Assembly: GCF_022759505.1 (NCBI RefSeq)
Contig: NZ_CP094289.1
Coordinates: forward strand, 2,046,001 to 2,110,000
Direction: 5' to 3'
Length of the DNA stretch: 64,000 nucleotides
Origin: Georgenia sp. TF02-10
Lineage (GTDB): Bacteria; Actinomycetota; Actinomycetes; Actinomycetales; Actinomycetaceae
The notes under the pieces were generated by a model, which worked only from the letters and a program-made list of their open reading frames with translations, was not told where the DNA came from and ran no database searches. The position numbers were made by a program, and so were the translations under genes. Shown one piece after another: positions 34,951 through 42,625 of this stretch; position 1 is the stretch's first letter, and every line of letters begins with the position of its first letter.

Positions 34951-35010
34951 GCCCGCCGACGAACCTCACCGCCCGCCGGCGAACCTCACCGCCCGCCGGC
35001 GAACCTCACC
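34951..35010. repeat. Three tandem copies of a 20-bp unit
   Basis: GCCCGCCG-A/G-CGAACCTCACC is repeated at 34951-34970, 34971-34990 and 34991-35010, with the start of a fourth copy. It lies just past the aroC stop. In the rest of 34534-35069 I see no gene: the frames are Arg/Pro-rich and no domain is recognisable. Confidence 0.9.
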
Positions 35011-35069
35011 GCCCGTCGTCGCCGATTGGGCGCCGGCTGCCTCGTCGCGCCCGGTTCACGGCGCGCGGC

Positions 35070-36287
35070 TCAGCGCAGGTGCTCGGGGATCGCCTCGAGG
35101 TACCCGGCCAGGTTGCGCCGGCACTCCGCGACCGAGTCCCCACCCACCTTCTCCAGCAGGGCCTGGGCCAGGACGAGGGAGACCATCGCCTCGGCCACCA
35201 CCGCCGCCGGCGGCACCGCGCACACGTCCGAGCGCTGGTGGATGGCGCGGGCGGGCTCGCCGGTGGCGACGTCGACGGTGGCCAGCGCCCGCGGGACGGT
35301 GGAGATGGGCTTCATCGCGGCGCGCACCCGGAGCACTTCCCCGGTGCTTATCCCGCCCTCGGTGCCGCCGGCCCGGTTGGTTGCCCGGCGCAGGCGCCCG
35401 TCCGGCCCGGGGACGATCTCGTCGTGCGCCGCCGAGCCGCGCCGGGCGGCGGTGCGGAAGCCGTCCCCGACCTCCACGCCCTTGACCGCCTGGATGCCCA
35501 TCACCGCCCCGGCCAGCCGGCCGTCGAGGCGCCGGTCCCCCGAGACGTGGGAGCCCAGCCCGGGCGGCAGGCCGTAGGCGAGCACCTCCACGACGCCGCC
35601 GACGGTGTCCCCGGCCTGCTGGCAGTCGTCGATCTCGGCGACCATCGCCGCGGCCGTCGGGCCGTGGAAGCACCGGACCGGGTCCGCATCCAGCGCGGCG
35701 ACGTCGCCGGGTCCCGGGGCCGGGGCGTCGTCGGGAACCGCCACGGGACCGATCGCGACGACGTGGGAGACCAGCTCCGCCCCGGCGACCTGCCGCAGCA
35801 GCGCCGCGGCGAGGGTGCCGAGCGCGACCCGGGCGGCGGTCTCGCGGGCGCTGGCCCGCTCCAGGACCGGCCGGGCGTCGTCGAGGTGGTACTTCTGCAT
35901 GCCGACCAGGTCGGCGTGCCCGGGCCGGGGCCGGGTGAGCGGGCGGTTGCGAGCGACCTCCCGCTCGTCGCCGGTGCCGGCGTCGACCAGCAGCGCCTCG
36001 CGCGGCACCGGGTCGGCGGCCATGACGGTCTGCCACTTGGGCCACTCGGTGTTGCCGATCTCGACGGCGACCGGCCCGCCCATCGTCGTGCCGTGCCGCA
36101 CGCCGCCGAGGATGCGCACCTCGTCCTGCTCGAACTTCATCCGCGAGCCGCGGCCGTGGCCCAGCCGGCGCCGCGCCAGGGCGGTGCGCACGTCGGCGGT
36201 GGTGATCTCGACCCCGGCCGGCAGGCCCTCCAGGATCCCGACCAGGGCCGGGCCGTGCGACTCCCCCGCGGTGACCCATCTGAGCAT
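35070..36287 (-). CDS. aroC: Chorismate synthase
   Basis: AroC converts EPSP to chorismate using reduced FMN. The 405-residue protein starts [25 protein letters not shown] and has [46 protein letters not shown] and the C-terminal [21 protein letters not shown] signature. ATG 36287 is preferred over the in-frame ATG 36296 because GGCAGG sits nine bases upstream. In related genomes aroC lies directly before aroK and aroB; here the sugar operon separates them. It is divergent from aroD. Confidence 0.97.
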   Translation of the reverse strand: MLRWVTAGESHGPALVGILEGLPAGVEITTADVRTALARRRLGHGRGSRMKFEQDEVRILGGVRHGTTMGGPVAVEIGNTEWPKWQTVMAADPVPREALLVDAGTGDEREVARNRPLTRPRPGHADLVGMQKYHLDDARPVLERASARETAARVALGTLAAALLRQVAGAELVSHVVAIGPVAVPDDAPAPGPGDVAALDADPVRCFHGPTAAAMVAEIDDCQQAGDTVGGVVEVLAYGLPPGLGSHVSGDRRLDGRLAGAVMGIQAVKGVEVGDGFRTAARRGSAAHDEIVPGPDGRLRRATNRAGGTEGGISTGEVLRVRAAMKPISTVPRALATVDVATGEPARAIHQRSDVCAVPPAAVVAEAMVSLVLAQALLEKVGGDSVAECRRNLAGYLEAIPEHLR

Positions 36288-36374
36288 GCCGGTCATCCTG
36301 CCACGGGGGCCCGCGGCGGCCCGGGAGCGTCCGGAAGCACGCGACAATGAGCTCTCCCCGACCAAGGAGCCCGC

Positions 36375-37139
36375 ATGCGTCACGTCACGGTCAAGGACGT
36401 CGTCCTCGGGCAGGGCCGCCCGAAGGTGATCGTCCCGCTCACCGGGGCGACCGAGGAGGAGCTCCTCGCCCAGGCACGTGCCCTGGCCGAGCAGCCGGTC
36501 GACGTCGTGGAGTGGCGGGTGGACCTGCTCGACGGCGCCGCGGACACCGCCGCGGTGGCTCGCGCTGCCGGGTCCGTGCGGGCCGCGGTGGGCGGGCGCC
36601 CGCTGCTGGTCTCGGTGCGCACCGCCGGGCAGGGCGGGCGGCTCGCGGTGGACGACGGCGCGTACGGGGATCTGCTCCAGGTGCTGCTGGCGACCGGCGC
36701 CGCCGACCTGGTCGACGTCGAGGCCGAGCGGGACGCGGCGGTCCGGCGCCTGCTGCTCGCCGCCGCCCGCGACGCCGGGGCCGCCGTCGTGATGTCCCAC
36801 CATGACTTCCGGGCGACACTGGCGGAGGACGAGATCGTCGGCCGGCTGCGCGACATGCAGGACCAGGGCGCCGACGTCACCAAGGTCGCCGTCATGCCGC
36901 ACGGCCCGGGCGACGTGCTGACCCTGCTGCAGGCCGCGTGGACCATGCGCAGCAGGTACGCGGACCGACCCCTCATCGCGATCGCGATGGACCGGGTGGG
37001 TCTGGTCTCCCGGCTCGCCGGTGGCGTCTTCGGCTCGGCGGCCACGTTCGCCACCGTCGGTGTCGCGTCCGCCCCAGGCCAGGCGCCGCTGGCGGAGGTG
37101 CGCGCCGTGCTCGAGCTGCTCCACGGGCTGGGCGATTGA
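36375..37139 (+). CDS. aroD: Type I 3-dehydroquinate dehydratase
   Basis: AroD dehydrates 3-dehydroquinate to 3-dehydroshikimate through a Schiff base. The 254-residue protein is a class I (beta/alpha)8 enzyme: [13 protein letters not shown] near residue 45, the catalytic His143 in MSHHDF and the Schiff-base Lys170 in [10 protein letters not shown]. The start has AAGGAG nine bases upstream, with a GACAAT -10-like element at 36343-36348. Many actinobacteria use the unrelated type II enzyme (AroQ) instead. It is divergent from aroC, so it completes the pathway locally but is controlled separately. Confidence 0.93.
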   Translation: MRHVTVKDVVLGQGRPKVIVPLTGATEEELLAQARALAEQPVDVVEWRVDLLDGAADTAAVARAAGSVRAAVGGRPLLVSVRTAGQGGRLAVDDGAYGDLLQVLLATGAADLVDVEAERDAAVRRLLLAAARDAGAAVVMSHHDFRATLAEDEIVGRLRDMQDQGADVTKVAVMPHGPGDVLTLLQAAWTMRSRYADRPLIAIAMDRVGLVSRLAGGVFGSAATFATVGVASAPGQAPLAEVRAVLELLHGLGD

Positions 37140-37328
37140 CGGCAGCAATCTCCGGCCCTCGCGCGCCCGTCGTCGGCACCACTTTCTCCAGTCCGAAGGT
37201 CAGGCCGTTTGGCCTACGCCACCGTGGTGGCAGCCGCGTTGGTCTTTAGTTCGGACGGACGTCTTGCGGACTTTGGGCGGACCGGTCCTGTACGGCGGCA
37301 CGGCCAATATGTCCTCCGAAGATCGCTA

Positions 37329-37396
37329 GCGGACATGCCAACCTCCCTGTAGGCGGACACGTACTTCCCTGCTGACGGACACCTGATCTCCCTGCC
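37329..37396 (+). repeat. Repeated terminal sequence of an IS21-type element
   Basis: Three related units CGGACA-(7-9 nt)-TCCCTG occur at 37330-37349, 37354-37371 and 37376-37394, about 100 bp before an istA-like start. Multiple end repeats are a hallmark of IS21-family elements, so this is probably the left end. No matching right end was found. The preceding 37140-37328 contains no recognisable gene. Confidence 0.55.
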
Positions 37397-37494
37397 CGTG
37401 GCCGTGGGGCCGGTCGTGTCGGTCCCGACGGGCGTCCCTCCGGGGGTTTGCTCGAGGTCTGACCACCTACGAGCAGGTTCCGCCGGAGGGACGC

Positions 37495-37911
37495 ATGCAG
37501 AAGTCTGACAGGGAGATCATGGAGATTCTGGAGGCGTTCGACGCCACGGAGAGTGCGCACTCGGCCGCCGAGCTGGCCGGGGTGGACCCCAAGACGGTGC
37601 GGCGCTACGTCGCCGCCCGTGACGCGGGCCGGCCGGTCACCGGGCCGGCCCGGCGCGCGCGGATGATCGACGGGTACATGCCCAAGATCGAGGAGTGGGT
37701 CGAGCGGGGCAGCGGGAAGGTCCGCGCCGACGTGATCCACGCCCGGCTGGTGGCGCTGGGGTTCGCCGGGACGGAGCGGACCACCCGGCGGGCGGTGGCG
37801 CAGTGAAGGCGGCGTGGCGGGCTGGGCACCGGCGGACCTACCGGCCGTGGATCACCGAGCCGGGGCTGTGGCTGCAGCTGGACTGGGGAGAGGGCCCGAA
37901 GATGCCGGGCC
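37495..37911 (+). pseudogene. istA: IS21-family transposase IstA, frameshifted and truncated
   Basis: From ATG 37495 the frame gives an IstA N-terminus: SDREIMEILEAFDATESAHS, AAELAGVDPKTVRRYVAARD, KIEEWVERGSGKVRADVIHA. It stops at 37804-37806, but the next frame continues directly with VKAAWRAGHRRTYRPWITEP and LQLDWGEGPK, so one base (expected CAG-GTG-AAG, seen CAGTGAAG) has been lost. Similarity ends near 37911; the DDE core, the rest of istA and all of istB are missing. RBS GGAGG is well placed, showing that the 5' end is original. This is a dead IS stump. Confidence 0.85.
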
Positions 37912-37936
37912 CGGGTGTTGCCCGTAGTCTCATCGG

Positions 37937-38830
37937 ATGCCAAAGGGTCCGTGCGTCTTCTGTGGAGCGGAAGTAACAGGGCAGGGCGAGCATGTTTGGC
38001 CCTCGTGGTTCTTGAAGCGGTGGCCGAATTCGGATCGGTTCTACCGTATGGTACTAAACGGACTGCCGCTGCAGGAGTTCGACCACATCTCACGGGTGAT
38101 GCTGCCGGTATGCGGCGACAACAGGTCGGACTGCAATGGGAAGCTCAACAGTGCGTTCGAGCAGGCCGCGAAGGAGCCTGTACGGAAGGCGCTCGACAGG
38201 TTCGAAGTTGTCGAGGGCCCTGAGGTGATGGCATTCGCCAAGTGGGCGGCAAAGTCTCTGCTCCTCCACGCCCATCCCTCCAGCACCTACTCCAGCCTCC
38301 AGGGTCACGCAAAAAGGGGTCAAAGTCTAGACCTACACCGAGGCGCGCTTACTCCTCTTCTCAATGGGGCGCTCCCAGGGGACCTTACGTTGTGGGTAGG
38401 CGTACTCGACCGTCGAGCGCCGAACGTTGCTCCACCTATCCAGAGAGTGGAGCTTCCCATCACATTCCGCAGCGATGGCGCTGGGGGGTCGCCCGGGTCG
38501 GCAGTAGTGGCCTTCAATGTTCCGAACGGCAAGGAAGTTGTGTTCCACCTTGCGTTCCATCCGCTCGTCGACGTGGTCCACCCACTAGTCGCGGACGGCC
38601 TAATGACGGAACTCTGGCCACGCGTGCCTGACAGACTTGAGCTTAGCGCACATCGGGTCATGGGAGCCAGAGACTTCGACGTTCTTGGGGTGGTCTTCGG
38701 GCAGGAGCCAACATGCATGCAACTAGAGGATGGCGAGCGCCTGAGCGGTCCGGACCCTATGGGTAACTACCTCCCTATGGGTAATTACGTCACAGCACAC
38801 GGTCTCGCTGACCCCCGACTACGAGAGTAG
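37937..38830 (+). CDS. HNH-like zinc-binding protein of unknown function, foreign composition
   Basis: A 297-residue protein with an N-terminal CVFCGAEVTGQGEHVWPSWF and a second cluster MLPVCGDNRSDCNGKLNSAFEQ. The C-x2-C, EHVxPxW and VC-x6-CNxK pattern matches a group of HNH-like zinc proteins sometimes annotated as HNH endonucleases. The remaining 200 residues are not recognised. GC content is clearly lower than in all neighbours and rare A/T-ending codons are common, a sign of transfer. A TAGTCT -10 element at 37925-37930 stands six bases before the ATG, so the mRNA may be leaderless. It abuts the truncated IS21 remnant. Confidence 0.6.
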   Translation: MPKGPCVFCGAEVTGQGEHVWPSWFLKRWPNSDRFYRMVLNGLPLQEFDHISRVMLPVCGDNRSDCNGKLNSAFEQAAKEPVRKALDRFEVVEGPEVMAFAKWAAKSLLLHAHPSSTYSSLQGHAKRGQSLDLHRGALTPLLNGALPGDLTLWVGVLDRRAPNVAPPIQRVELPITFRSDGAGGSPGSAVVAFNVPNGKEVVFHLAFHPLVDVVHPLVADGLMTELWPRVPDRLELSAHRVMGARDFDVLGVVFGQEPTCMQLEDGERLSGPDPMGNYLPMGNYVTAHGLADPRLRE

Positions 38831-38970
38831 GCGCGTCCATGGGTTTCTTCCTCCGGGTTCAGAGGGCAGGTCGGGGGTGAGCCGCAGGCGCCTTACGCCG
38901 AGCCCAACAACAGAGCCGATCGTCGTAGTCAGTGACCGTACGGCGACGTCGCGGCCACGAAATGCGCACA

Positions 38971-39537
38971 TCATGCGGTCGAGCCGGCCGCGGCCGCCGT
39001 CGCCAGGGCGGCGCCGAGGATCATCCAGGGGCCGAAGGCGACGGCGGTGTCCCGGCGTGCGCGCCGGGTCACCAGCAGCAGCAACGCCCAGGCCCCGCCC
39101 AGGACGAACCCGGCAAGGACGCCCGCGGCAACCGCCGACCAGTCCCACCAGCCGAGCCAGAGTCCGAGCAGGCCGGCGAGCTTGACGTCGCCCAGCCCCA
39201 GCCCGCCGGCCCGGACGAGGGCGAGGAGGAGGTAGCCGGTCGCGCACACCGCCGCGGCGGTGACGGCCCGGCCGAGCGCCGCCCAGGAGTTGGTGGCCGC
39301 GGCGGTCGCCGCGAGCAGCAGCACCAGGCCCGCCGCGCCGGGGCCGAGCAGGCGGTCCGGGAGCCGGTGGCTGCGGGCGTCGACGATCGCGAGGACGGTG
39401 GCGACGGCGGTGAGCCAGGCACCGGCCAGGACGAGCGGGGAGCCGGCGACGGCGAGCCCGACCGCCGCCAGCAGGGCCAGCGACGCCCCCGCGGCCCAGG
39501 CGCTCGCCGGGACCGGGACCGGGGCCGCCGTCGTCAT
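38971..39537 (-). CDS. A24-family prepilin peptidase-like membrane protein
   Basis: A 188-residue polytopic protein with the two catalytic aspartates of type IV prepilin peptidases: AIVDARSHRLPD and the GLGDVKLAGLLG motif. It is the short form, lacking the N-terminal methyltransferase domain. Such proteins mature pilin-like Tad/Flp precursors; no pilin genes are in this window. Its ATG shares one base with the aroE stop (TGATG), the standard actinobacterial aroE-peptidase arrangement. Confidence 0.88.
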   Translation of the reverse strand: MTTAAPVPVPASAWAAGASLALLAAVGLAVAGSPLVLAGAWLTAVATVLAIVDARSHRLPDRLLGPGAAGLVLLLAATAAATNSWAALGRAVTAAAVCATGYLLLALVRAGGLGLGDVKLAGLLGLWLGWWDWSAVAAGVLAGFVLGGAWALLLLVTRRARRDTAVAFGPWMILGAALATAAAAGSTA

Positions 39538-40562
39538 CAGCCCTGCCGGACGGCCGGGAAGGGCGGTGGCGCGGGCGGCACCGCTCCCCCGGCGGCGCGC
39601 CGGGCGCGCTCGGCCAGCAGCGCGGCGCGCATCGCGGCGACGTCCGGGCTCCGGCCGGTCATCAGCCGCACTTGCGCCTCGGCCTGGTGGACGAGCATCG
39701 CCCAGCCGGGCACGACGGTCCCGCCGGCTGCCTGCCAGGCGGTGGCCAGCGGGGTGGGCCAGGGGTCGTAGACGACGTCGAGCAGCACCCGCCCGGTCAA
39801 CGGTCCAGCGCGGTCGGCGGCGGCTGCCTCACCGCCGGCCAGGGCCTCCGTCAGCGCCGCGGCGACGTCGTCCGCCACGCCGGCCGGGACGGTGGAGACG
39901 ACGACGTCCGCGCCGGCCAGCGCGGCGGCCGCGGTCTGCGCGCTGGCCCACGGCACGTGCCTGACGGCGACCCCCATCCGGTGCGCGGCAGCGGCCGCCG
40001 AGCCCGGCCCGGCCACCGACCGCGCCACCAGGTCCGTGCTGGCGGCGCCGAGCTCGGTCAGTGCAGCGAGGGCGGAGGTCGCCGTCGCCCGCGCCCCCAG
40101 CACCGCGGCGCGCCGGGGCGTCCAGCCCGGCCCAGCGCCCTCCCGCAGCGCGGCGACGATGCCGTGGATGTCGGTGTTGAACCCGACCAGCGGTCCCGCC
40201 GCGCCGGCCCGGCCGGGCTGGACCACCACGGTGTTGACGACGCCGGTGACCTCGGCGAGCGGGTCGAGGACGTCGAGGTGGGGCAGCACCGCCTGCTTGA
40301 GCGGCATGGTCAGGGAGAGCCCGGCCCAGCTGGCATCGAGCTGGGCGAGCACCGCGGGCAGCTCGGCCGCCGTGACGTCCTGGAGGCCGTAGCCCCAGCC
40401 GGTCAGGCCGAGGGCGTCGTAGGCGGCCCGGTGCAGCGCCGGGGACAGGGAGTGCGCGACGGGGTGCCCCAGGACGGCCGCCCGGTGCGTGATGCCCGGG
40501 GCGGTGAGGTCCTCCCCGGTCGCGGCGACGCCGGCGGGCGCCGGCTCACCGGTGCGGCTCAT
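39537..40562 (-). CDS. aroE: Shikimate dehydrogenase
   Basis: AroE reduces 3-dehydroshikimate to shikimate with NADPH. The 341-residue protein has the substrate domain (AVLGHPVAHSLSPALHRAAY, GLSLTMPLKQAVLP with the catalytic Lys, FNTDIHG) and a nucleotide domain in which the usual GAGGAA loop is GARATATSAL, an atypical version shared by many actinobacterial AroE-like proteins. The C-terminus ends with MLVHQAEAQVRLMTG. GAGAGGAG stands before the ATG at 40562. Confidence 0.93.
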   Translation of the reverse strand: MSRTGEPAPAGVAATGEDLTAPGITHRAAVLGHPVAHSLSPALHRAAYDALGLTGWGYGLQDVTAAELPAVLAQLDASWAGLSLTMPLKQAVLPHLDVLDPLAEVTGVVNTVVVQPGRAGAAGPLVGFNTDIHGIVAALREGAGPGWTPRRAAVLGARATATSALAALTELGAASTDLVARSVAGPGSAAAAAHRMGVAVRHVPWASAQTAAAALAGADVVVSTVPAGVADDVAAALTEALAGGEAAAADRAGPLTGRVLLDVVYDPWPTPLATAWQAAGGTVVPGWAMLVHQAEAQVRLMTGRSPDVAAMRAALLAERARRAAGGAVPPAPPPFPAVRQG

Positions 40563-40637
40563 GGCACTCCTCTCCCGACGGACGGCGGCGTCCGGTTTCC
40601 CACAGACGGTGACGTCCCGGTACCCACGTCGTTGGCT

Positions 40638-40694
40638 CTCGGTCTACCACCGTCGACTCGGTCTACCACCGGTGGCTCGGTCTACCACCGCCGG
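40638..40694. repeat. Three tandem copies of a 19-bp unit
   Basis: CTCGGTCTACCACCG followed by four variable bases occurs at 40638-40656, 40657-40675 and 40676-40694. It is in the 291-bp gap between mltG and aroE, which otherwise shows no gene. Confidence 0.9.
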
Positions 40695-40853
40695 CCCGGG
40701 CGGCGGCACGGCTGTCCACAGCTGCGCCGCCCGGCGCCCGAGGCCCGCCCGCGGTGGCCGGGTCCGACGCGCGCGGCCCCGCCGCCGGTGACCGCTCGAC
40801 GAGCGAGTCGCGGCCGTCGCCCCGGGCACCGGGCAGAGCGGCCCGCCCCCGGC

Positions 40854-42005
40854 TCAGCCCGTCTCCTCGTTCTCCTGCACCCAGGCCCGCAGCTCGGCGA
40901 CGAACTCCTGCTGCTGGGCGTAGTCGGCGGTGAACTTCGTCTCACCGGTGTCGAGGTTGACCGTGGTGAAGTACAGCCAGTCCCCTTCCGGCGGGGCGAG
41001 CACCGCCGCGACGGCGGCCTCCCCCGGCGCCCCGATGGGCGTGGGCGGCAGCCCCGGGTGCAGGTAGGTGTTGTACGGGGTGTCCTTGTCCAGCTCCTCG
41101 CTGGTCGGCACGCCGCCGACCTTGTCCAGCCCGTACAGCACGGTGGAGTCCATCTGCAGCCTGCCGCCGGTGTCGCCCTTGCCGGCCAGCCGGTTCTCGA
41201 TCACCCGGGCGGTCTGCCCGTAGTACTCCGGCCCCACCTCGCGCTCGACGATGGACGCCTTGGTGAGCACCTCCTGGCGCTGGTCGGCGGGCACCTGCAG
41301 GGCGTCCAGCCGGGCGACGGTCTGGGCGACCATCGCGGCGAGGATCGTGGCGGCGTCGTCGTCGGGCTCGAACCGGTAGGTCGCGGCGGCGAGCCAGCCC
41401 TCCGGGTTGCCGCCGGCCTCGGCGGGCAGGCCGATGGCGGCCGGGTCCGCGGCGGCGGCCTGGACCTCCGCCAGCGGGATCTGGGCGACGTTCTCGATGC
41501 GCTCGTACACCTGGCGGGCGTGGAAGCCCTCCGGCACGGTGATGGTCACCTCGGACTTGTTCGCCGGGTCGAGCAGGGCGGTGACGGCGTCCCGGGCGGC
41601 CATCTCCCGCTTGAGCGTGTAGGTGCCGGGCTGGATCCGGGCGGCGTTGACGTTCTCCGCGAAGGCGTCGGTGAACGCCCGCACCGAGGCCACCACGCCG
41701 TCGTCGTGCAGGACCGTGCCGATCTCGGTGCCGGACGCCCCGGCCGGCACCACCACCTCCACCGACCCGCTGCCCGGGCCCGGGTAGTCCTCGGCCCCGG
41801 CCGGGCGCAGGTCGAACAGCCCGCGGACCTGCGGCACCGCCCACACGGCGAGGAGGGCGACGACGGCGACGGTCACCAGGATGATCACGGTGGTGCGGCG
41901 CCGCCGGCGCTGCTGGCGCACCTGCTGGGCGCGCCGCTGGCGCCGCGGGTCGTCGGCGGGCGGGGCCGCCGGGGTGCCGGGGGTCTCTTCGAACAGGTCG
42001 TTCAC
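40854..42005 (-). CDS. mltG: Endolytic transglycosylase MltG
   Basis: MltG cuts nascent peptidoglycan strands at the membrane. The 383-residue protein has an Arg-rich cytoplasmic N-terminus, one membrane helix (TTVIILVTVAVVALLAVWAV, about residues 40-60), a LysM-like VVVPAGASGTEIGTVL segment and the catalytic YceG domain with Glu in LTKASIVEREVG and RLQMDSTVLYGL. GTG start overlaps the ruvX stop (GTGA). Confidence 0.95.
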   Translation of the reverse strand: MNDLFEETPGTPAAPPADDPRRQRRAQQVRQQRRRRRTTVIILVTVAVVALLAVWAVPQVRGLFDLRPAGAEDYPGPGSGSVEVVVPAGASGTEIGTVLHDDGVVASVRAFTDAFAENVNAARIQPGTYTLKREMAARDAVTALLDPANKSEVTITVPEGFHARQVYERIENVAQIPLAEVQAAAADPAAIGLPAEAGGNPEGWLAAATYRFEPDDDAATILAAMVAQTVARLDALQVPADQRQEVLTKASIVEREVGPEYYGQTARVIENRLAGKGDTGGRLQMDSTVLYGLDKVGGVPTSEELDKDTPYNTYLHPGLPPTPIGAPGEAAVAAVLAPPEGDWLYFTTVNLDTGETKFTADYAQQQEFVAELRAWVQENEETG

Positions 42006-42625
42006 TCGGTTCCCCTCGTCGTGGGTGGCGGGGCCGGGCGGGCCGGCGGTGCGTGCGCCGGTGTGTCCCCCGTGGCCGTCGCCGGCGCGGACGGCTCGTT
42101 CTGGGCCGCCGGCTCCCCCTCGGCCGGGACGACCAGCTCGCCCGCCGCGGCGCCGGTACGCCGCTCGACCTCGAGGGCCTGCTCGACGATCATCACCGCC
42201 GCCACCTGGTCCACGACGGCGCGGTGCCGCCGGCCGGGCCGGCCCGCCCGGTGCAGGGCCTGGTGGGCGCTGACGGTCGTCAGGCGCTCGTCGACGAGCC
42301 GCACCGGCGTGGGGCCGACGGCGGCCGCGACCCGGACAGCGTACGCGCGCGCGGCGGCGGCGGACCTGCCCTCCTGGCCGGACAGGCTCCGGGGCAGCCC
42401 GACGAGCACCTCCAGCGCGCCGAGCTCGGCCACCAGCGCGGCGATCTCGGCGACGTCGCCGCCGTCGGGCCGGCGGGCGACGGTGCGCACCGGGGTGGCC
42501 AGGATGCCGTCGGGGTCGCACCGGGCCACCCCGACCCGGACGGAGCCGACGTCCACCCCGACCCGCACCCCGCGGCGCAGGGACGGGCCGCCGTCGCCGG
42601 CGGCGCCGGCGCCGCCGCCGCTCAT
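42002..42625 (-). CDS. ruvX: Holliday-junction-resolvase-like RuvX (YqgF)
   Basis: A 207-residue RNase H-fold protein of the YqgF/RuvX family, linked to pre-16S rRNA processing. It has the acidic-site motifs VRVGVDVGSVRVGVARCDPDG, LVGLPRSLSGQEG and VRLVDERLTTVSA. A Pro/Ala/Thr-rich tail of about 50 residues follows the fold (AEGEPAAQNEPSAPATATGD), unusual for a 140-150-residue family. Start ATG overlaps the alaS stop (ATGA). Confidence 0.93.
   Translation of the reverse strand: MSGGGAGAAGDGGPSLRRGVRVGVDVGSVRVGVARCDPDGILATPVRTVARRPDGGDVAEIAALVAELGALEVLVGLPRSLSGQEGRSAAAARAYAVRVAAAVGPTPVRLVDERLTTVSAHQALHRAGRPGRRHRAVVDQVAAVMIVEQALEVERRTGAAAGELVVPAEGEPAAQNEPSAPATATGDTPAHAPPARPAPPPTTRGTE

Noticed and set aside
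34951-35010. CRISPR-like array
   Set aside because: Units are directly adjacent without spacers; the same holds for the other tandem repeats in the window.
37140-37328. Possible second mobile-element remnant after aroD
   Set aside because: CGGAC-type words recur but no transposase fragment, terminal inverted repeat or target duplication could be identified.
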